64,000 nucleotides of DNA from a bacterium SCSIO 12844 (GTDB lineage: Bacteria; Pseudomonadota; Gammaproteobacteria; Francisellales; Francisellaceae): NCBI GenBank assembly GCA_024397935.1, contig CP073743.1:496001-560000 (forward strand), read 5' to 3'. Below the pieces are notes generated by a model that did not search any database, was not told the origin of the DNA, and was given only the letters and a program-made list of their open reading frames with translations. This document shows, in pieces, positions 14,766 through 25,178 of the stretch. The position numbers and the translations under genes were made by a program. The stretch's first letter is position 1; each line of letters begins with the position of its first letter.

Positions 14766-17729
14766 ATGTTAGATATTGAAAATATAACTAAAAAAGCTAA
14801 CACAACGTCAGCATTTAGTGAGTATTTATTTAAGCTAGTATGCCAATTCTTATCTATTGTTGTTATTTTAGTTGGTGTGCTTGTATTAATTGGTTGGTAT
14901 AGCCATATTACGCTATTAATCCAAATCTTACCGCATTTTGTACCAATGCAATATAATACTGCATTAGGTTTTGTTTTATCAGGTTTGGCGATTTTTTTAT
15001 TAAAACCTTTACCGAAAGTATCTGTTATTTTGGCAGCATTACTTTTTATATTAGGGTTTCTAACATTATTGCAATATGCTTTGTCTTTAAATTTTGGCAT
15101 AGACCAATTATTTATAGAGCATTACATTTTAGTTAAAACATCCCACCCTGGGCGTATGGCACCTAATACAGCATTATGCTTTACACTGACCGCTTTAACG
15201 TTAGTTCTTATCTTTATCTTAAGTAGGAGGCAATATAGTTTATATATCAGTTTAGTGATCGCAATTGTAATTGGTTGTTTAGGGTTAGTTGCCTTATTTG
15301 GCTATTTAGCTGATATTCAAACAGCTTATGGTTGGGGTAATCTAACGCGTATGGCAGTGCATACTTCATTATGCTTTATTTTTATCTCAATTGCTTTAGT
15401 TTTTTATTTAATACCCAAATTAAATTATTCTGAAAACTATCAAACATTTTTAATACCAATTATTTCGCTGTTAGTTGTTTGTTGCTTATTTTTAATTATA
15501 TGGCATATATTAGAAGTTCAACAAGAAAAGGCAATTAGAACTGATTTTAATCAGAAAGCAGATATTTTAAATGAAAAAATATCTCAACAGGTACAGACAA
15601 GTATTAATTCGATTAATCGTTTATATTCTCGTTTAAATGGTGGTGCTTATAAATCACAATATTTTATTGATCAAGATATTAATACTTATTTAAAGCATAT
15701 ACCAGCATTAATATTTCTTAGTTTGCAAGGCAGTAAAAGTCAAAAAGAAAAAATATATAAATCTCAAGTTTACTCTAATGATTTTATTAATAAGCTATAT
15801 GCTCAGTGTCGCAGTACTTTATTTCAGTCTTCTCATAAACAGTCAAATAATATTGATATTATTCCTGGGTTTGTTTGCATTCAATCAGAAACAACTCGTG
15901 ATATGGCAGCTTTAGATTTGACTAAAGTTATTAATTTTATTGATAGTCAAATTTATGATAAACAGTATCAATTTAAATTAACACAAGATGGTCAATTGAT
16001 TTACCCATCAAGAGTGGATAGTGATCAATTATTTTCCTTAGACCACTATGCTTATACATTTGATTTATATGGAACAACGCTACATTTACAATTAGCACCC
16101 AATCAAAAATTTTTGGATGGCCAAGCATCAATTGTGCCAATTTTATTTCAAGTATTTGGATTGGTTTGTGCTATTTTATTTAGTATTTTGGTTCGTTTTT
16201 GGTTAATTAGCCGTCTAAATAGCCAACAGTTAAAAGCTGCGATTGAACAACAAAAAGAAACGGATAAAGTATTAAAAACAGTTACCGATAGTATTTTAGA
16301 AGCAGTATTAATTGTTGGTAGTAATGGTAATATTTTATTTTCAAATAAACAGGCTCAAGAATTAACAGGTTATTTTTCTGATGAACTATTAAAAATTATT
16401 TCAATTGAACAATTAATTCCAGAGTCTATTAGAGATAAACATAAACTATATCGCCAAGACTATATGAGCGATCCAAAAAGAAGAAGAATGGCAGATTTAA
16501 AAAATATTTTTTTATTAAATAAGTCAGGTGAAAAAATTCCTATTGAAATTGGTTTAACGCCAATAAAAATGAATAATAAACTTGTAACATTATGTGCAAT
16601 TTTTGATATTCGTGAGCGTTTAGCAGCAGAGCAATATAAACGCTATCAAGAAGAATTTATTCAAAATTCAATTGATAGTATTGTTGATTATGCAATTATT
16701 ATGTTAGATGTTAATGGCTGTGTCATGACGTGGAATTCAGGTGCTGAAGTGATTAAAGGTTATATAAAAGAAGAAGCTGTTGGTAAGCATATTGATATTT
16801 TTTACCCAGATGAGCAAACAGATATTGCAATTAAGTTGCTTGAAAAAGCAAAGGATAAGGGTAGTAGTCGTGATCTAGGCTGGCGTAAAAGAAAAGATGG
16901 GACATTATACTGGGCTGATGTGGTAATAACAGCACTTTATAATGATGGTATTATTCGTGGGTTTATTAAAATAACACGGGATTTAACGGAGAAAAAACAA
17001 GCTGAAGATGATGTTCGCCATTATATGAAAAAACTAGAACGATCAAATCAAGAACTAGATGATTTTGCTTATATTGCATCACATGATTTAAAGCAGCCTT
17101 TACGTGGGATTGCAAATTATGCTAGTTTTTTAATAGAAGATTATGCAGATAAAATAGACGAAGAAGGTAAATACCAGCTTAAGACATTACAAGATTTATC
17201 TAAACGTTTAGAAACATTGATTGATACACTTTTATATTTCTCACGTGTAGGTCGTAGTCAGTTAGCAATTACAGCATGTAATCTTAATGATGTTGTTGAA
17301 GAAAAATTATACTTTTTAAAAGAGTTTTTGACAGACCAAAATGCAACGGTAGCAATTATTAAACCGCTGCCAATGATTCAATGTGATGCATCAAAAATTG
17401 GTGAGGTATTTTATAATCTGATTACAAATGGAATTAAATATAATGCTCAAACTGAAAAGCGTATAGAAATTGATTTTGTTGAAAATAAGTCGAATTATCA
17501 ATTTTCGATTAAAGATAATGGTATTGGTATTGCACAGCAACACCAAGAAAAAATATTTCAGATTTTTAAACGTTTGCATGGTCAAAATGAATATGGTGGT
17601 GGTACAGGTGCGGGTATGACGATCGTTAAAAAAATCATAGAACGTCATTATGGTAAGGTTTGGATTGAATCAAAAGAAGGCGAAGGAACAATCATATATT
17701 TTACAATCAGTAAAAACCTAGAATTATGA
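14766..17729 (+). CDS. Membrane-bound PAS-PAS sensor histidine kinase
   Basis: A 987-residue kinase. About seven membrane helices occupy residues ~18-245, in the manner of a membrane sensing module. An apparently extracytoplasmic region (~250-455) follows, then another helix at ~460-485. Two PAS domains (about 499-625 and 628-750) precede a HisKA domain with His773 in YIASHDLKQPLRGIANY and a HATPase domain with FYNLITNGIKYN, DNGIGIAQQ and GGGTGAGMTIV. The kinase core is a near copy of that in the upstream soluble kinase. A hydrophobic multi-helix sensor plus two PAS domains suggests detection of membrane or redox state, but the ligand is unknown. The next gene encodes a plausible phosphate acceptor. 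Confidence 0.9.
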   Translation: MLDIENITKKANTTSAFSEYLFKLVCQFLSIVVILVGVLVLIGWYSHITLLIQILPHFVPMQYNTALGFVLSGLAIFLLKPLPKVSVILAALLFILGFLTLLQYALSLNFGIDQLFIEHYILVKTSHPGRMAPNTALCFTLTALTLVLIFILSRRQYSLYISLVIAIVIGCLGLVALFGYLADIQTAYGWGNLTRMAVHTSLCFIFISIALVFYLIPKLNYSENYQTFLIPIISLLVVCCLFLIIWHILEVQQEKAIRTDFNQKADILNEKISQQVQTSINSINRLYSRLNGGAYKSQYFIDQDINTYLKHIPALIFLSLQGSKSQKEKIYKSQVYSNDFINKLYAQCRSTLFQSSHKQSNNIDIIPGFVCIQSETTRDMAALDLTKVINFIDSQIYDKQYQFKLTQDGQLIYPSRVDSDQLFSLDHYAYTFDLYGTTLHLQLAPNQKFLDGQASIVPILFQVFGLVCAILFSILVRFWLISRLNSQQLKAAIEQQKETDKVLKTVTDSILEAVLIVGSNGNILFSNKQAQELTGYFSDELLKIISIEQLIPESIRDKHKLYRQDYMSDPKRRRMADLKNIFLLNKSGEKIPIEIGLTPIKMNNKLVTLCAIFDIRERLAAEQYKRYQEEFIQNSIDSIVDYAIIMLDVNGCVMTWNSGAEVIKGYIKEEAVGKHIDIFYPDEQTDIAIKLLEKAKDKGSSRDLGWRKRKDGTLYWADVVITALYNDGIIRGFIKITRDLTEKKQAEDDVRHYMKKLERSNQELDDFAYIASHDLKQPLRGIANYASFLIEDYADKIDEEGKYQLKTLQDLSKRLETLIDTLLYFSRVGRSQLAITACNLNDVVEEKLYFLKEFLTDQNATVAIIKPLPMIQCDASKIGEVFYNLITNGIKYNAQTEKRIEIDFVENKSNYQFSIKDNGIGIAQQHQEKIFQIFKRLHGQNEYGGGTGAGMTIVKKIIERHYGKVWIESKEGEGTIIYFTISKNLEL

Positions 17730-17846
17730 ATACAATTTTATTTTATATAATCAAACATATGATTTTAATTTGAAAACATATGCAAAAAAATAATTTTATT
17801 CTATAGTTATTATTAATTATAAATAATTTGACTTATTTAGGGTATT

Positions 17847-19589
17847 ATGCAAGGTACTTATAAAATACTGATTATAGATGACAATGAAATTGATAGAGTC
17901 AATATTAAGCGTTTATTATCAAAGTCTGATAAGTTTCAATATGATTTCTCTGAAATAGAGGTATTAGATCATCATTTCAATAAAGATTTATTTAGTACAA
18001 TCGATTGTGTTTTAATTGACTATAGTATGCCTAAGATTAATGGTATAGAATTAATCAATGAAGTTAATGCACTTTTGAATATTCAAGCACCAGCTATGGT
18101 GATGATGACAGGTTATGGTGATGAATCAATTGCAGCTGAATCAATTAAATCAGGCGCTAATGATTATTTAAGTAAGAATGATTTTGATTTGGTTACTTTA
18201 GAGAGAGCTATATTAAGTAGCATACAGCAAAATGCACTAAAAAAGGAATTACAGGAAAAAGAACAGCAGTTAAGAGTAATGGCACTACAAGATATGTTAA
18301 CTCAACTGCCCAATCGTGCTGCATTTCAAGAAACACTAACTAAAATGCTATCTGCCTCTGAGCGTTATAATAGAAATTCAGCTTTATTATTTATTGATTT
18401 AGATGATTTTAAAAATATTAATGATGGCTACGGTCATATTACAGGTGATGGAGTGCTACTACAAGTATCAACTCGAATTAACCAATGTGTTAGAAAGAGT
18501 GATTTTGTTTCACGTATCGGTGGGGATGAATTTGCTGTAATACTCGATGAAATTGTCGAAGATTATGATGCTGGCATTGTGGCTGAGAAGATTTGTCAGT
18601 CACTATCAGAGCCATTTGATGTCGATGGAAAAGTGGTTAAAATTGGTGCAACTATTGGTATTTTTTGTTTTTCATCAACCCATATTGATGAAATTGAATG
18701 CATTAAACGAGCTGATATTGCAATGTATCGTGCTAAAAAAAATGGCCGAGGTAACTATCAATTCTATCAAAAGGAATTGCATGACCAATATCTTGAACAT
18801 ATAGAGTTAGATGCATTAATTAAAGAGAGTTTAAAACAAAATGAAATTTCTTTAGTTTATCAGCCAATTATTGAACTTGTAACTGGAAAAATAATTGGCT
18901 TTGAAGTGTTATCACGATGGTATTGTCAAAAATTACAAAAACAAGTAAGACCAGATGAGTTTATTGCATTGGCAGAGTCTAATGGTTTTATACATGAATT
19001 AGGCTTATGGATTATACAAACAGCTTATAAACAATTATTAGTATGGCGAGATGAATATCAATTTAATGGCTTTATATCAATAAATTTGTCGCCAGTGCAA
19101 CTATCAAGTCATCAGTTTATTGATAGTTATAAATCATTATTAAAAGAAAATTTAGCACTTTCGCATGTTACGCATTTTGAAATTACTGAAAGCACGATTA
19201 TGAGTGATGCAAAATTATTAATTGATTCATTAGATTATTTAAATATGCGTGGTATTAAGATTCATATTGATGATTTTGGTACGGGTTACTCGTCATTAAG
19301 TCGTTTAAAAAGTTTGCCTGTTTCTGTGCTTAAAATTGATCGATCTTTTGTAAATGAAATTGGAGATGAAGTTAATAATGGTGTCATTAAAGCGATTATT
19401 TCTATGGCAGATGCATTTCGTTTAGAAGTTGTTGCTGAAGGCATTGAAACACAAGAGCAGTTAGATTTTTTAATTAGACACGGCTGTCGAATTGGACAGG
19501 GGTATCATTTTTATAAGCCATTACAGCCAGAAGTGGTTGATCATGACTTAATTAATAACATTAAAAATAATAAGCAGTCGAAGTCATAA
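17847..19589 (+). CDS. Response regulator with GGDEF and EAL domains (cyclic-di-GMP turnover)
   Basis: The 580-residue protein has three domains. The receiver (about 5-125) has IIDDNEIDR and the phosphoacceptor in DCVLIDYSMPKINGIEL. The diguanylate cyclase domain (about 145-305) has an intact GGDEF (225-229) in SRIGGDEFAVILDE, with RKSD five residues before it as a possible allosteric I-site. The phosphodiesterase domain (about 325-570) reads EVL (353-355) instead of EAL, but keeps SINLSPVQL, FEITEST, IDDFGTGYSSLSRLKSLP, KIDRSFV and AEGIET, so metal-binding and catalytic residues look preserved. Either or both activities are possible. It ends the kinase cluster and overlaps convergent coq7 by 29 bases. 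Confidence 0.92.
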   Translation: MQGTYKILIIDDNEIDRVNIKRLLSKSDKFQYDFSEIEVLDHHFNKDLFSTIDCVLIDYSMPKINGIELINEVNALLNIQAPAMVMMTGYGDESIAAESIKSGANDYLSKNDFDLVTLERAILSSIQQNALKKELQEKEQQLRVMALQDMLTQLPNRAAFQETLTKMLSASERYNRNSALLFIDLDDFKNINDGYGHITGDGVLLQVSTRINQCVRKSDFVSRIGGDEFAVILDEIVEDYDAGIVAEKICQSLSEPFDVDGKVVKIGATIGIFCFSSTHIDEIECIKRADIAMYRAKKNGRGNYQFYQKELHDQYLEHIELDALIKESLKQNEISLVYQPIIELVTGKIIGFEVLSRWYCQKLQKQVRPDEFIALAESNGFIHELGLWIIQTAYKQLLVWRDEYQFNGFISINLSPVQLSSHQFIDSYKSLLKENLALSHVTHFEITESTIMSDAKLLIDSLDYLNMRGIKIHIDDFGTGYSSLSRLKSLPVSVLKIDRSFVNEIGDEVNNGVIKAIISMADAFRLEVVAEGIETQEQLDFLIRHGCRIGQGYHFYKPLQPEVVDHDLINNIKNNKQSKS

Positions 19590-20205
19590 CTTTAGATTGT
19601 AGCTTCATTATTAAGCGTATTGGTAATGGTAGACGGCTGCCACCTTTAACTTGGGCATGATCAGCATGTGCTTCTTCATCAACTCGCATTTGTTTTAAGA
19701 TTGCTTTACTTTTTTCATCTCCTTTAGGTAGGCGATCAATATGCTCATCTAAATGTTTCATCACTTGGTTTTCAGTTTCAACAACAAAGCTATAACTTAA
19801 TTTATCGCTGAGAAGGCCAGCTGTTGCACCGATTAGAAACGAGCTAGAATACCAAACAGGGTTTAAGTAACTTCTTCTACTATCTAATTCATCTAAACGT
19901 TGTTGACACCAGGCAAGGTGGTCATTTTCTTCATCAGCTGCATGCCAGAGGTGTTGGCGAGTAGTTTGATTTTTTGTCACTAGTGCCTGACCTCGATAGA
20001 GTGCTTGTGCACAAACTTCTCCTGTATGGTCAACACGCATCAATGATGAAGCTTGTTGTTTTTCTTTATCAGTTAATTGTGTTTTATTGTCAATTGAATC
20101 GCTTGGGTTTTGACGTTGACTAGTGGTGCTTTTAGAAATAATTGTCTTTGCAGCATGTTCAATTTCTATTAATAGCTTATCAAAAAGAGAGTAGTGTCGA
20201 GTCAT
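19561..20205 (-). CDS. coq7: Demethoxyubiquinone hydroxylase
   Basis: A 214-residue di-iron monooxygenase that hydroxylates demethoxyubiquinone in the penultimate steps of ubiquinone synthesis, peripheral to the inner membrane. The carboxylate-bridged iron ligands are visible in RVDHTGEVCAQALYRGQA, DEENDHLAWCQQRL, VVETENQVMKHLDEH and RVDEEAHADHA. The length matches the bacterial family. This oxygen-dependent enzyme points to aerobic respiration. It converges on the GGDEF-EAL gene with a 29-base overlap of coding ends. Confidence 0.95.
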   Translation of the reverse strand: MTRHYSLFDKLLIEIEHAAKTIISKSTTSQRQNPSDSIDNKTQLTDKEKQQASSLMRVDHTGEVCAQALYRGQALVTKNQTTRQHLWHAADEENDHLAWCQQRLDELDSRRSYLNPVWYSSSFLIGATAGLLSDKLSYSFVVETENQVMKHLDEHIDRLPKGDEKSKAILKQMRVDEEAHADHAQVKGGSRLPLPIRLIMKLQSKVMTSTAYYF

Positions 20206-20304
20206 TTTATGATTAACTTAAACTAATAAACATACTTGGTATTATAAAAGAAAATAGACTAAGAAAGAAAAGAAAAATTCAGTTATAAACTTGATTAAAA
20301 ATAA

Positions 20305-22233
20305 TCAAGACTCTGTTTCATCAGATAAGAAGCTTTTTAGTGCTTCAGAACGTGAAGGATGTCTTAATTTTCTTAGTGCTTTGGCTTCAATTTGACGAAT
20401 ACGCTCACGCGTAACATCAAACTGCTTGCCAACTTCTTCTAGTGTGTGATCGGTATTCATATTAATACCAAAACGCATACGTAAAACTTTTGCTTCTCTT
20501 GGTGTTAGCGCATCTAATATTTGACGTGTTGCTTCACGCAAGTTTTCATTTGTTGCACTATCAACTGGAGAGTCGGTGCCTTGATCTTCAATAAAATCAC
20601 CTAAATGTGAATCTTCATCATCACCAATTGGCGTTTCCATCGAAATCGGCTCTTTAGCAATTTTTAGGATTTTGCGAATTTTATCTTCAGGCATTTCGAT
20701 CTTTTCGCTTAGCTCTTCAGGTGTTGGTTCTTTACCTGTTTCTTGAACCATTTGGCGAGAGATACGATTGAGTTTATTAATCGTTTCAATCATATGCACA
20801 GGAATACGGATCGTGCGTGCCTGATCAGCAATAGAGCGTGTAATTGCTTGACGTATCCACCAGGTAGCATAAGTTGAGAATTTATAACCACGACGATATT
20901 CAAATTTATCAACGGCTTTCATCAGGCCGATATTACCTTCTTGAATTAAATCTAAGAACTGTAGGCCGCGATTGGTATATTTTTTAGCAATTGAGATAAC
21001 AAGGCGTAGGTTTGCTTCAATCATTTCCTTTTTAGCGCGTCTTGCAACAGCTTCACCAACAGACATTTGCTTATTAGCAGCTTTTAACTCTTCAATTGAC
21101 ATTGTCGTATTATCTTCAACTTGGATCATAGCCTCTTGAAGGTTTACAATCTCATCTTTAAATGGACGAATACTGTTATATTTAGTAACGATTTTATCAA
21201 TCCAATTTAAGTTGGTTTCATTGCCATTAAAACTTGAGATAAATACTTGGCGAGTCATACGACCTTTTGCAGTGCATATTTGCATAATGCGTCGTTCAGC
21301 AAGGCGTACTTCGCTCATATAACCTCTTAAAGCATTAATCATGCGATTTAGTTGAGGCGATGCAAATTTAAATAATAAGAATACTTGCTTTAGCTCTTGT
21401 ATTGCTTGTTTGTATTCAGATGAGCCTTTTTTGCGAATTGTATATAACGCTTCTAGCTTATCTCTTAGTTGGCCAAAATAAAGCGATGCAACTTCAGGGT
21501 CAGGCCCTTGATCTTCTTGAGGGGTTGAAGCGTCACCATTATCATCATCCATATCATTTGTAGCGGGAGCAGCAACTGCATCATCTTCTAATGTATGCTC
21601 AGGATCATCAAGCATAGAGCCTACATCGGTTGCAGAAGTATCTATATCATCAGGGGAGTTAAACCCAGTTAATAACTCTGCAAGCTTTGTAGGAGATAAT
21701 AAGACGGCGATATCTTCAATATTTTCATCATCCGCTAGTTCTTCAGCTAAATTTTCTTCAGCTTCTTGTAATAACTCTTCATATTTGGCTAGTAGATTTT
21801 GAGCAGTAATAGGGCATTCAGATAGTGTTTCAATAACTTGGCGAGTACCTTCTTCAATACGCTTAGCAATTTTAATCTCGCCATGGCGAGTTAGTAAGTC
21901 AACTGATCCCATCTCGCGCATATACATCCGCACTGGGTCAGTTGTTCGTCCTAGTTCAGAGCCAACTGAAGCCAATGCTTGTGCAGCAGCTTCTGCTGTA
22001 TCATCTGTTGTATCAGATAGTAATAATTCATCTTCATCCGGTGTATTTTCAAATACGCGAATTCCCATCTCGTTTAAAGCTTGAATAACTTCTTCTAAAT
22101 GCTCTGGGTCAGTTGTTTCGTCAGATAGATGGTCATTAATATCAGCATAAGTCAAATAACCTTGCTCATTAGCTAAGGCTATTAGCGTTTTAATATATGA
22201 CATTTGTTCTTCTTGGTTATTTTCAACAGCCAT
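20305..22233 (-). CDS. rpoD: RNA polymerase primary sigma factor
   Basis: The 642-residue sigma-70 has region 1.1 at the N-terminus, region 1.2 ([20 protein letters not shown]), an acidic non-conserved region (~170-250), and region 2 with [20 protein letters not shown] and the -10-reading segment [18 protein letters not shown]. Region 3 follows ([16 protein letters not shown]), then region 4 with the helix-turn-helix [20 protein letters not shown] that reads -35 boxes. All primary-sigma hallmarks are present. It ends the rpsU-yqeY-dnaG-rpoD block; the 123-base gap after dnaG could hold an internal promoter. Confidence 0.98.
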   Translation of the reverse strand: MAVENNQEEQMSYIKTLIALANEQGYLTYADINDHLSDETTDPEHLEEVIQALNEMGIRVFENTPDEDELLLSDTTDDTAEAAAQALASVGSELGRTTDPVRMYMREMGSVDLLTRHGEIKIAKRIEEGTRQVIETLSECPITAQNLLAKYEELLQEAEENLAEELADDENIEDIAVLLSPTKLAELLTGFNSPDDIDTSATDVGSMLDDPEHTLEDDAVAAPATNDMDDDNGDASTPQEDQGPDPEVASLYFGQLRDKLEALYTIRKKGSSEYKQAIQELKQVFLLFKFASPQLNRMINALRGYMSEVRLAERRIMQICTAKGRMTRQVFISSFNGNETNLNWIDKIVTKYNSIRPFKDEIVNLQEAMIQVEDNTTMSIEELKAANKQMSVGEAVARRAKKEMIEANLRLVISIAKKYTNRGLQFLDLIQEGNIGLMKAVDKFEYRRGYKFSTYATWWIRQAITRSIADQARTIRIPVHMIETINKLNRISRQMVQETGKEPTPEELSEKIEMPEDKIRKILKIAKEPISMETPIGDDEDSHLGDFIEDQGTDSPVDSATNENLREATRQILDALTPREAKVLRMRFGINMNTDHTLEEVGKQFDVTRERIRQIEAKALRKLRHPSRSEALKSFLSDETES

Positions 22234-22356
22234 AATTTCTGTTCTCTTTTGTTTTGCTATTTTTTAGACACTGGATCAAGGCAGAAATTGTAAAACAGAT
22301 TGTTGAATTTGTCCAATTTTTGCCTCAATTATTGATTAATTTTTTACTTATTTATT

Positions 22357-24156
22357 TCAATGTCTGCTAAGTAGTTGTTTCAATAGTTTTTTCTCCTGTA
22401 TGTTAAGCGGGGTGTGCTTGCTTTTTTCAATCAGCCTACTAAGCAGTATATCATCATTTTTTTGTTTTAATTTGATAAAAGTTGCATTTAGTTCAGTTTG
22501 AACCTCTTTTAGGCTTAAAAATGGAAAATCAATTGCTGAAATTGCAAAGAGGTATTGCTTTTGTTGTGGGTATTCTTCAGTCATATGCTCAAGTAATAAT
22601 TGCGTATATGGTAATTGTTGTGCTTTTGTAATTAGATTCATTAATAGCATTAAAGTAATATTTGTATCTTCAGTTAATTCTTTAGGTATATGAATATCAG
22701 ATGCAGCTTGAGGCTGTTGTAAGATAAGCGCAATTGCTTTTTCTTCTAGTGATAGGCGTTCTTTAATTAATTTAAGCGGCTTTGTGATTGGTTTTTTTTG
22801 TTGTGATGCTGTTTGTTTATGAATATTTCTTTTTTGATAAGTTCTAATGGTATGATCTAATTGCTTTTCAGTTAGTTTAAACTGTTGAGCGAGTATTTGT
22901 TTAAATACGGTTTGGTAGCTAATATCCATTTTAAGTAATAGTTCAATGGCTTTTTCAAACATTCTTGCTTTAGCATCAGCACTATCATCATCTTTATCTG
23001 TGATAGAAGCTAGTGCGTACTCAAGTGCAGGTGTTGCTTGGTTAACCAATGCTTGAAAATGATTTAAGCCGTATTTTTTGATATAGCTATCAGGATCTTC
23101 ATCATCTGGTAATGTTAAAAACTTCACTTGACGGTTGTGATTTAGCATTGGCAATATCATTGTTAATGCTCGAATGGCTGCTTGTTTGCCAGCGGTATCA
23201 CCATCAAAGGCAAAAATAAGCGTTTGTGTTTCTCTAAACAGGCGCTTGATATGTTGTTCGGTTAATGCAGTACCCAAAGTTGCAACCGCTTGCTTAAACC
23301 CATGTTCATGTAAGCTTATGACATCTAAATACCCTTCAGTAATCAATAGATAGTTAACTTGAATACGTAATTTACGTAGTTCATATAAGCCATAGATTTC
23401 ATTGCTTTTATGAAAAATAGCTGTTTCAGGTGAATTTAGATATTTGGGTTGTTGTTCATTATTTAATGCGCGAGCGCCAAATGCAATTAGTTTGCCTTGT
23501 CGATTTCTAATTGGAAATATCAGACGATTTCTGAATTTATCATAATAACGTCCAGATTGGTTTTGTACAATAAGTCCTGATTTTTCAAGTAAATCAAGGT
23601 CATATTTATCAGAAAAAGTATCAAGTAAGATACGCCACTGATCAGGTGCAAATCCTAATGCAAATAGCTTTGCAGTCTCAGCACTAATGCCTCTGGATTT
23701 AATATACTCAATGACTTCATTAGCGTTTGAGTGATGTTTTAGTTGCCAGTGAAAGAGCTTATTTGCTTTATCTGTTATTTCATATAGCTGGTCAATTAAT
23801 TGCTTGCTATGATCATCATTTGTATTTGATGTGCTCTGTTGGCTATTGTTAAGCTCATAAGGAACAGATAAGCCTTGGAGGGATGCCAACTCTTCAACAG
23901 TCTCAACAAAGTTTAAGCGTTCATATTCTTTTAGAAAGCCAATTACATTGCCGCCAGCGCCGCAGCCAAAGCAGTGATAGATTTGTTTTTGCGGGCTAAC
24001 ATAAAAGGAAGGAGTTTTCTCATCATGAAAGGGGCAGCAGGCAGTTAAATTAATGCCGCGTTTTTTTAAAGGTATTGCTTTGCCAATGATTTCAACAATA
24101 TCGCTAGATGCAACAAGTTGATTAATGAAATCTTGTGGGATTAATCCCTTGCCCAT
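22357..24156 (-). CDS. dnaG: DNA primase
   Basis: The 599-residue primase makes RNA primers at the replication fork. The N-terminal zinc finger is C-x2-H...C-x2-C, seen in CCPFHDEKTPSF and YHCFGCGAGG. The catalytic core has the TOPRIM acidic motifs in LLITEGYLDV and FAFDGDTAGKQAA. The C-terminal helicase-binding region (~440-599) is the usual divergent helical bundle that contacts DnaB. It follows yqeY by six bases in the conserved macromolecular synthesis block. Confidence 0.97.
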   Translation of the reverse strand: MGKGLIPQDFINQLVASSDIVEIIGKAIPLKKRGINLTACCPFHDEKTPSFYVSPQKQIYHCFGCGAGGNVIGFLKEYERLNFVETVEELASLQGLSVPYELNNSQQSTSNTNDDHSKQLIDQLYEITDKANKLFHWQLKHHSNANEVIEYIKSRGISAETAKLFALGFAPDQWRILLDTFSDKYDLDLLEKSGLIVQNQSGRYYDKFRNRLIFPIRNRQGKLIAFGARALNNEQQPKYLNSPETAIFHKSNEIYGLYELRKLRIQVNYLLITEGYLDVISLHEHGFKQAVATLGTALTEQHIKRLFRETQTLIFAFDGDTAGKQAAIRALTMILPMLNHNRQVKFLTLPDDEDPDSYIKKYGLNHFQALVNQATPALEYALASITDKDDDSADAKARMFEKAIELLLKMDISYQTVFKQILAQQFKLTEKQLDHTIRTYQKRNIHKQTASQQKKPITKPLKLIKERLSLEEKAIALILQQPQAASDIHIPKELTEDTNITLMLLMNLITKAQQLPYTQLLLEHMTEEYPQQKQYLFAISAIDFPFLSLKEVQTELNATFIKLKQKNDDILLSRLIEKSKHTPLNIQEKKLLKQLLSRH

Positions 24157-24162
24157 TCTAGG

Positions 24163-24609
24163 TTAACCAAGTTTTGATTTGATCAGTTGACTAACAATGC
24201 CCATATCAGCACGTCCGATTAATTGTGGGCGAACTATGGACATTATTTTCCCCATGTCTTTCATTGTGCTAGCGTCAGTTGTATCAATGGCATGATTAAT
24301 TAGCTCATTAATTTCTGACTCACTCAGTTGTTGAGGTAGATATTGTTGTAAGATAGATATTTCAAGTAACTCTTTTTCAGCTAGCTCATCACGTTGTGCT
24401 TTTTGATATTGCTCTGCTGAGTCTTTGCGTTGCTTGATCATTTTAGTCAAGGTCGAAATTGCAAGCTCATCGGTGATGGTTGCTTTTTCATCAATCTCGA
24501 TTTGTTTTAAAGCCGCCAAAGCCATTCTAATGGTATTAAGGCGGTCTTTATCTTTATTTTTCATGGCAGTTTTCATGTCCTGCACCAATTGTGCCTGTAT
24601 TTCAGACAT
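24163..24609 (-). CDS. yqeY: GatB/YqeY domain protein
   Basis: A 148-residue YqeY-family protein. The typical N-terminus is QAQLVQDMKTAMKNKDKDRL, followed by RMALAALKQIEIDEKA and the C-terminal helical domain homologous to the tRNA-binding tail of GatB, with MKDMGKIMSIVRPQLIGRAD. Its molecular role is unsettled; the fold suggests tRNA binding or amidation-related function. Start 24609 is preferred because GGGAGAG directly precedes it; a longer start would include that site. It sits between rpsU and dnaG, as in many proteobacteria. Confidence 0.93.
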   Translation of the reverse strand: MSEIQAQLVQDMKTAMKNKDKDRLNTIRMALAALKQIEIDEKATITDELAISTLTKMIKQRKDSAEQYQKAQRDELAEKELLEISILQQYLPQQLSESEINELINHAIDTTDASTMKDMGKIMSIVRPQLIGRADMGIVSQLIKSKLG

Positions 24610-24650
24610 AGACTCTCCCATTTATTATTATAGTTAGAGTAGTGAAAGCG

Positions 24651-24866
24651 TTACGCCAAACGTTGGCGGAACTGTGCTTCACGGTGCAGTTTTTTCAGAT
24701 GGCGTTTGACTGCTGCAGCTTTTTTACGTTTTCTTTCCCAAGTTTTCTTTTCGTGGAATTCACGACGACGTAACTCAGACATAATACCTGCTTTTTCACA
24801 AGTACGCTTAAAACGACGTAATGCTATGTCAAATGGCTCTGTTTCTTTGACGCGAACTGATGGCAT
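24651..24866 (-). CDS. rpsU: 30S ribosomal protein S21
   Basis: The 71-residue product begins [20 protein letters not shown] and ends in the basic tail [16 protein letters not shown], which is diagnostic for S21. S21 helps mRNA binding at the anti-Shine-Dalgarno region. The start at 24866 has GAGGTGAG upstream; a longer frame is rejected on family length. It is first in the rpsU-yqeY-dnaG-rpoD block and follows the strong promoter at 24942-24970. Confidence 0.97.
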   Translation of the reverse strand: MPSVRVKETEPFDIALRRFKRTCEKAGIMSELRRREFHEKKTWERKRKKAAAVKRHLKKLHREAQFRQRLA

Positions 24867-25178
24867 GCTAAATCTCACCTCACTTAAATAATGTAGTTTG
24901 CCTGTTAATTTATAAATATATAACTTAGTCTAAACTTGCGCATTGTAATCAAAGGTGTAAGCTGTGTCAAAGTTTTTCATGAAACTTTTTTAGCTAATGC
25001 TGTGTTTTTATCTCTAAAGTTATAACTTAAATAAGTTTAACCTACTTTTTTTTAATTAGCTAATTGATTTTGATATATTTTAATGAATTTTGTGTGTTTT
25101 TCCTTGCAATTTGGTATCGGTTAAGCATAAAGTGTCACATAAAGAGACAACCCGTCAACAACAAAAAAGGAAATGGTT
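24867..25178. other. Divergent intergenic region rpsU / ssb
   Basis: These 312 bases separate divergent rpsU and ssb. The left part holds the rpsU promoter. The right part is AT-rich with no open frame; a weak promoter-like pair, TTGCAA then CATAAA 17 bases on, lies near 25105-25135 upstream of ssb. I see no SOS (LexA-type) box and no hairpin of note. Confidence 0.5.
24942..24970 (-). promoter_or_regulatory. Near-consensus sigma-70 promoter of the rpsU-yqeY-dnaG-rpoD block
   Basis: Read on the minus strand, TTGACA is a perfect -35 box (24965-24970), followed by exactly 17 bases and TACAAT (24942-24947), one base off the -10 consensus. Transcription should begin about seven bases downstream, giving an rpsU leader of roughly 65-70 bases. 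It is the best promoter in the window and would drive translation, replication and transcription genes together. Confidence 0.85.

Noticed and set aside
14687-15100. 137-codon frame on the minus strand opposite the membrane kinase
   Set aside because: It lies over clear coding sequence for membrane helices of the sensor kinase, has no family resemblance, and is explained by AT-rich codon use.
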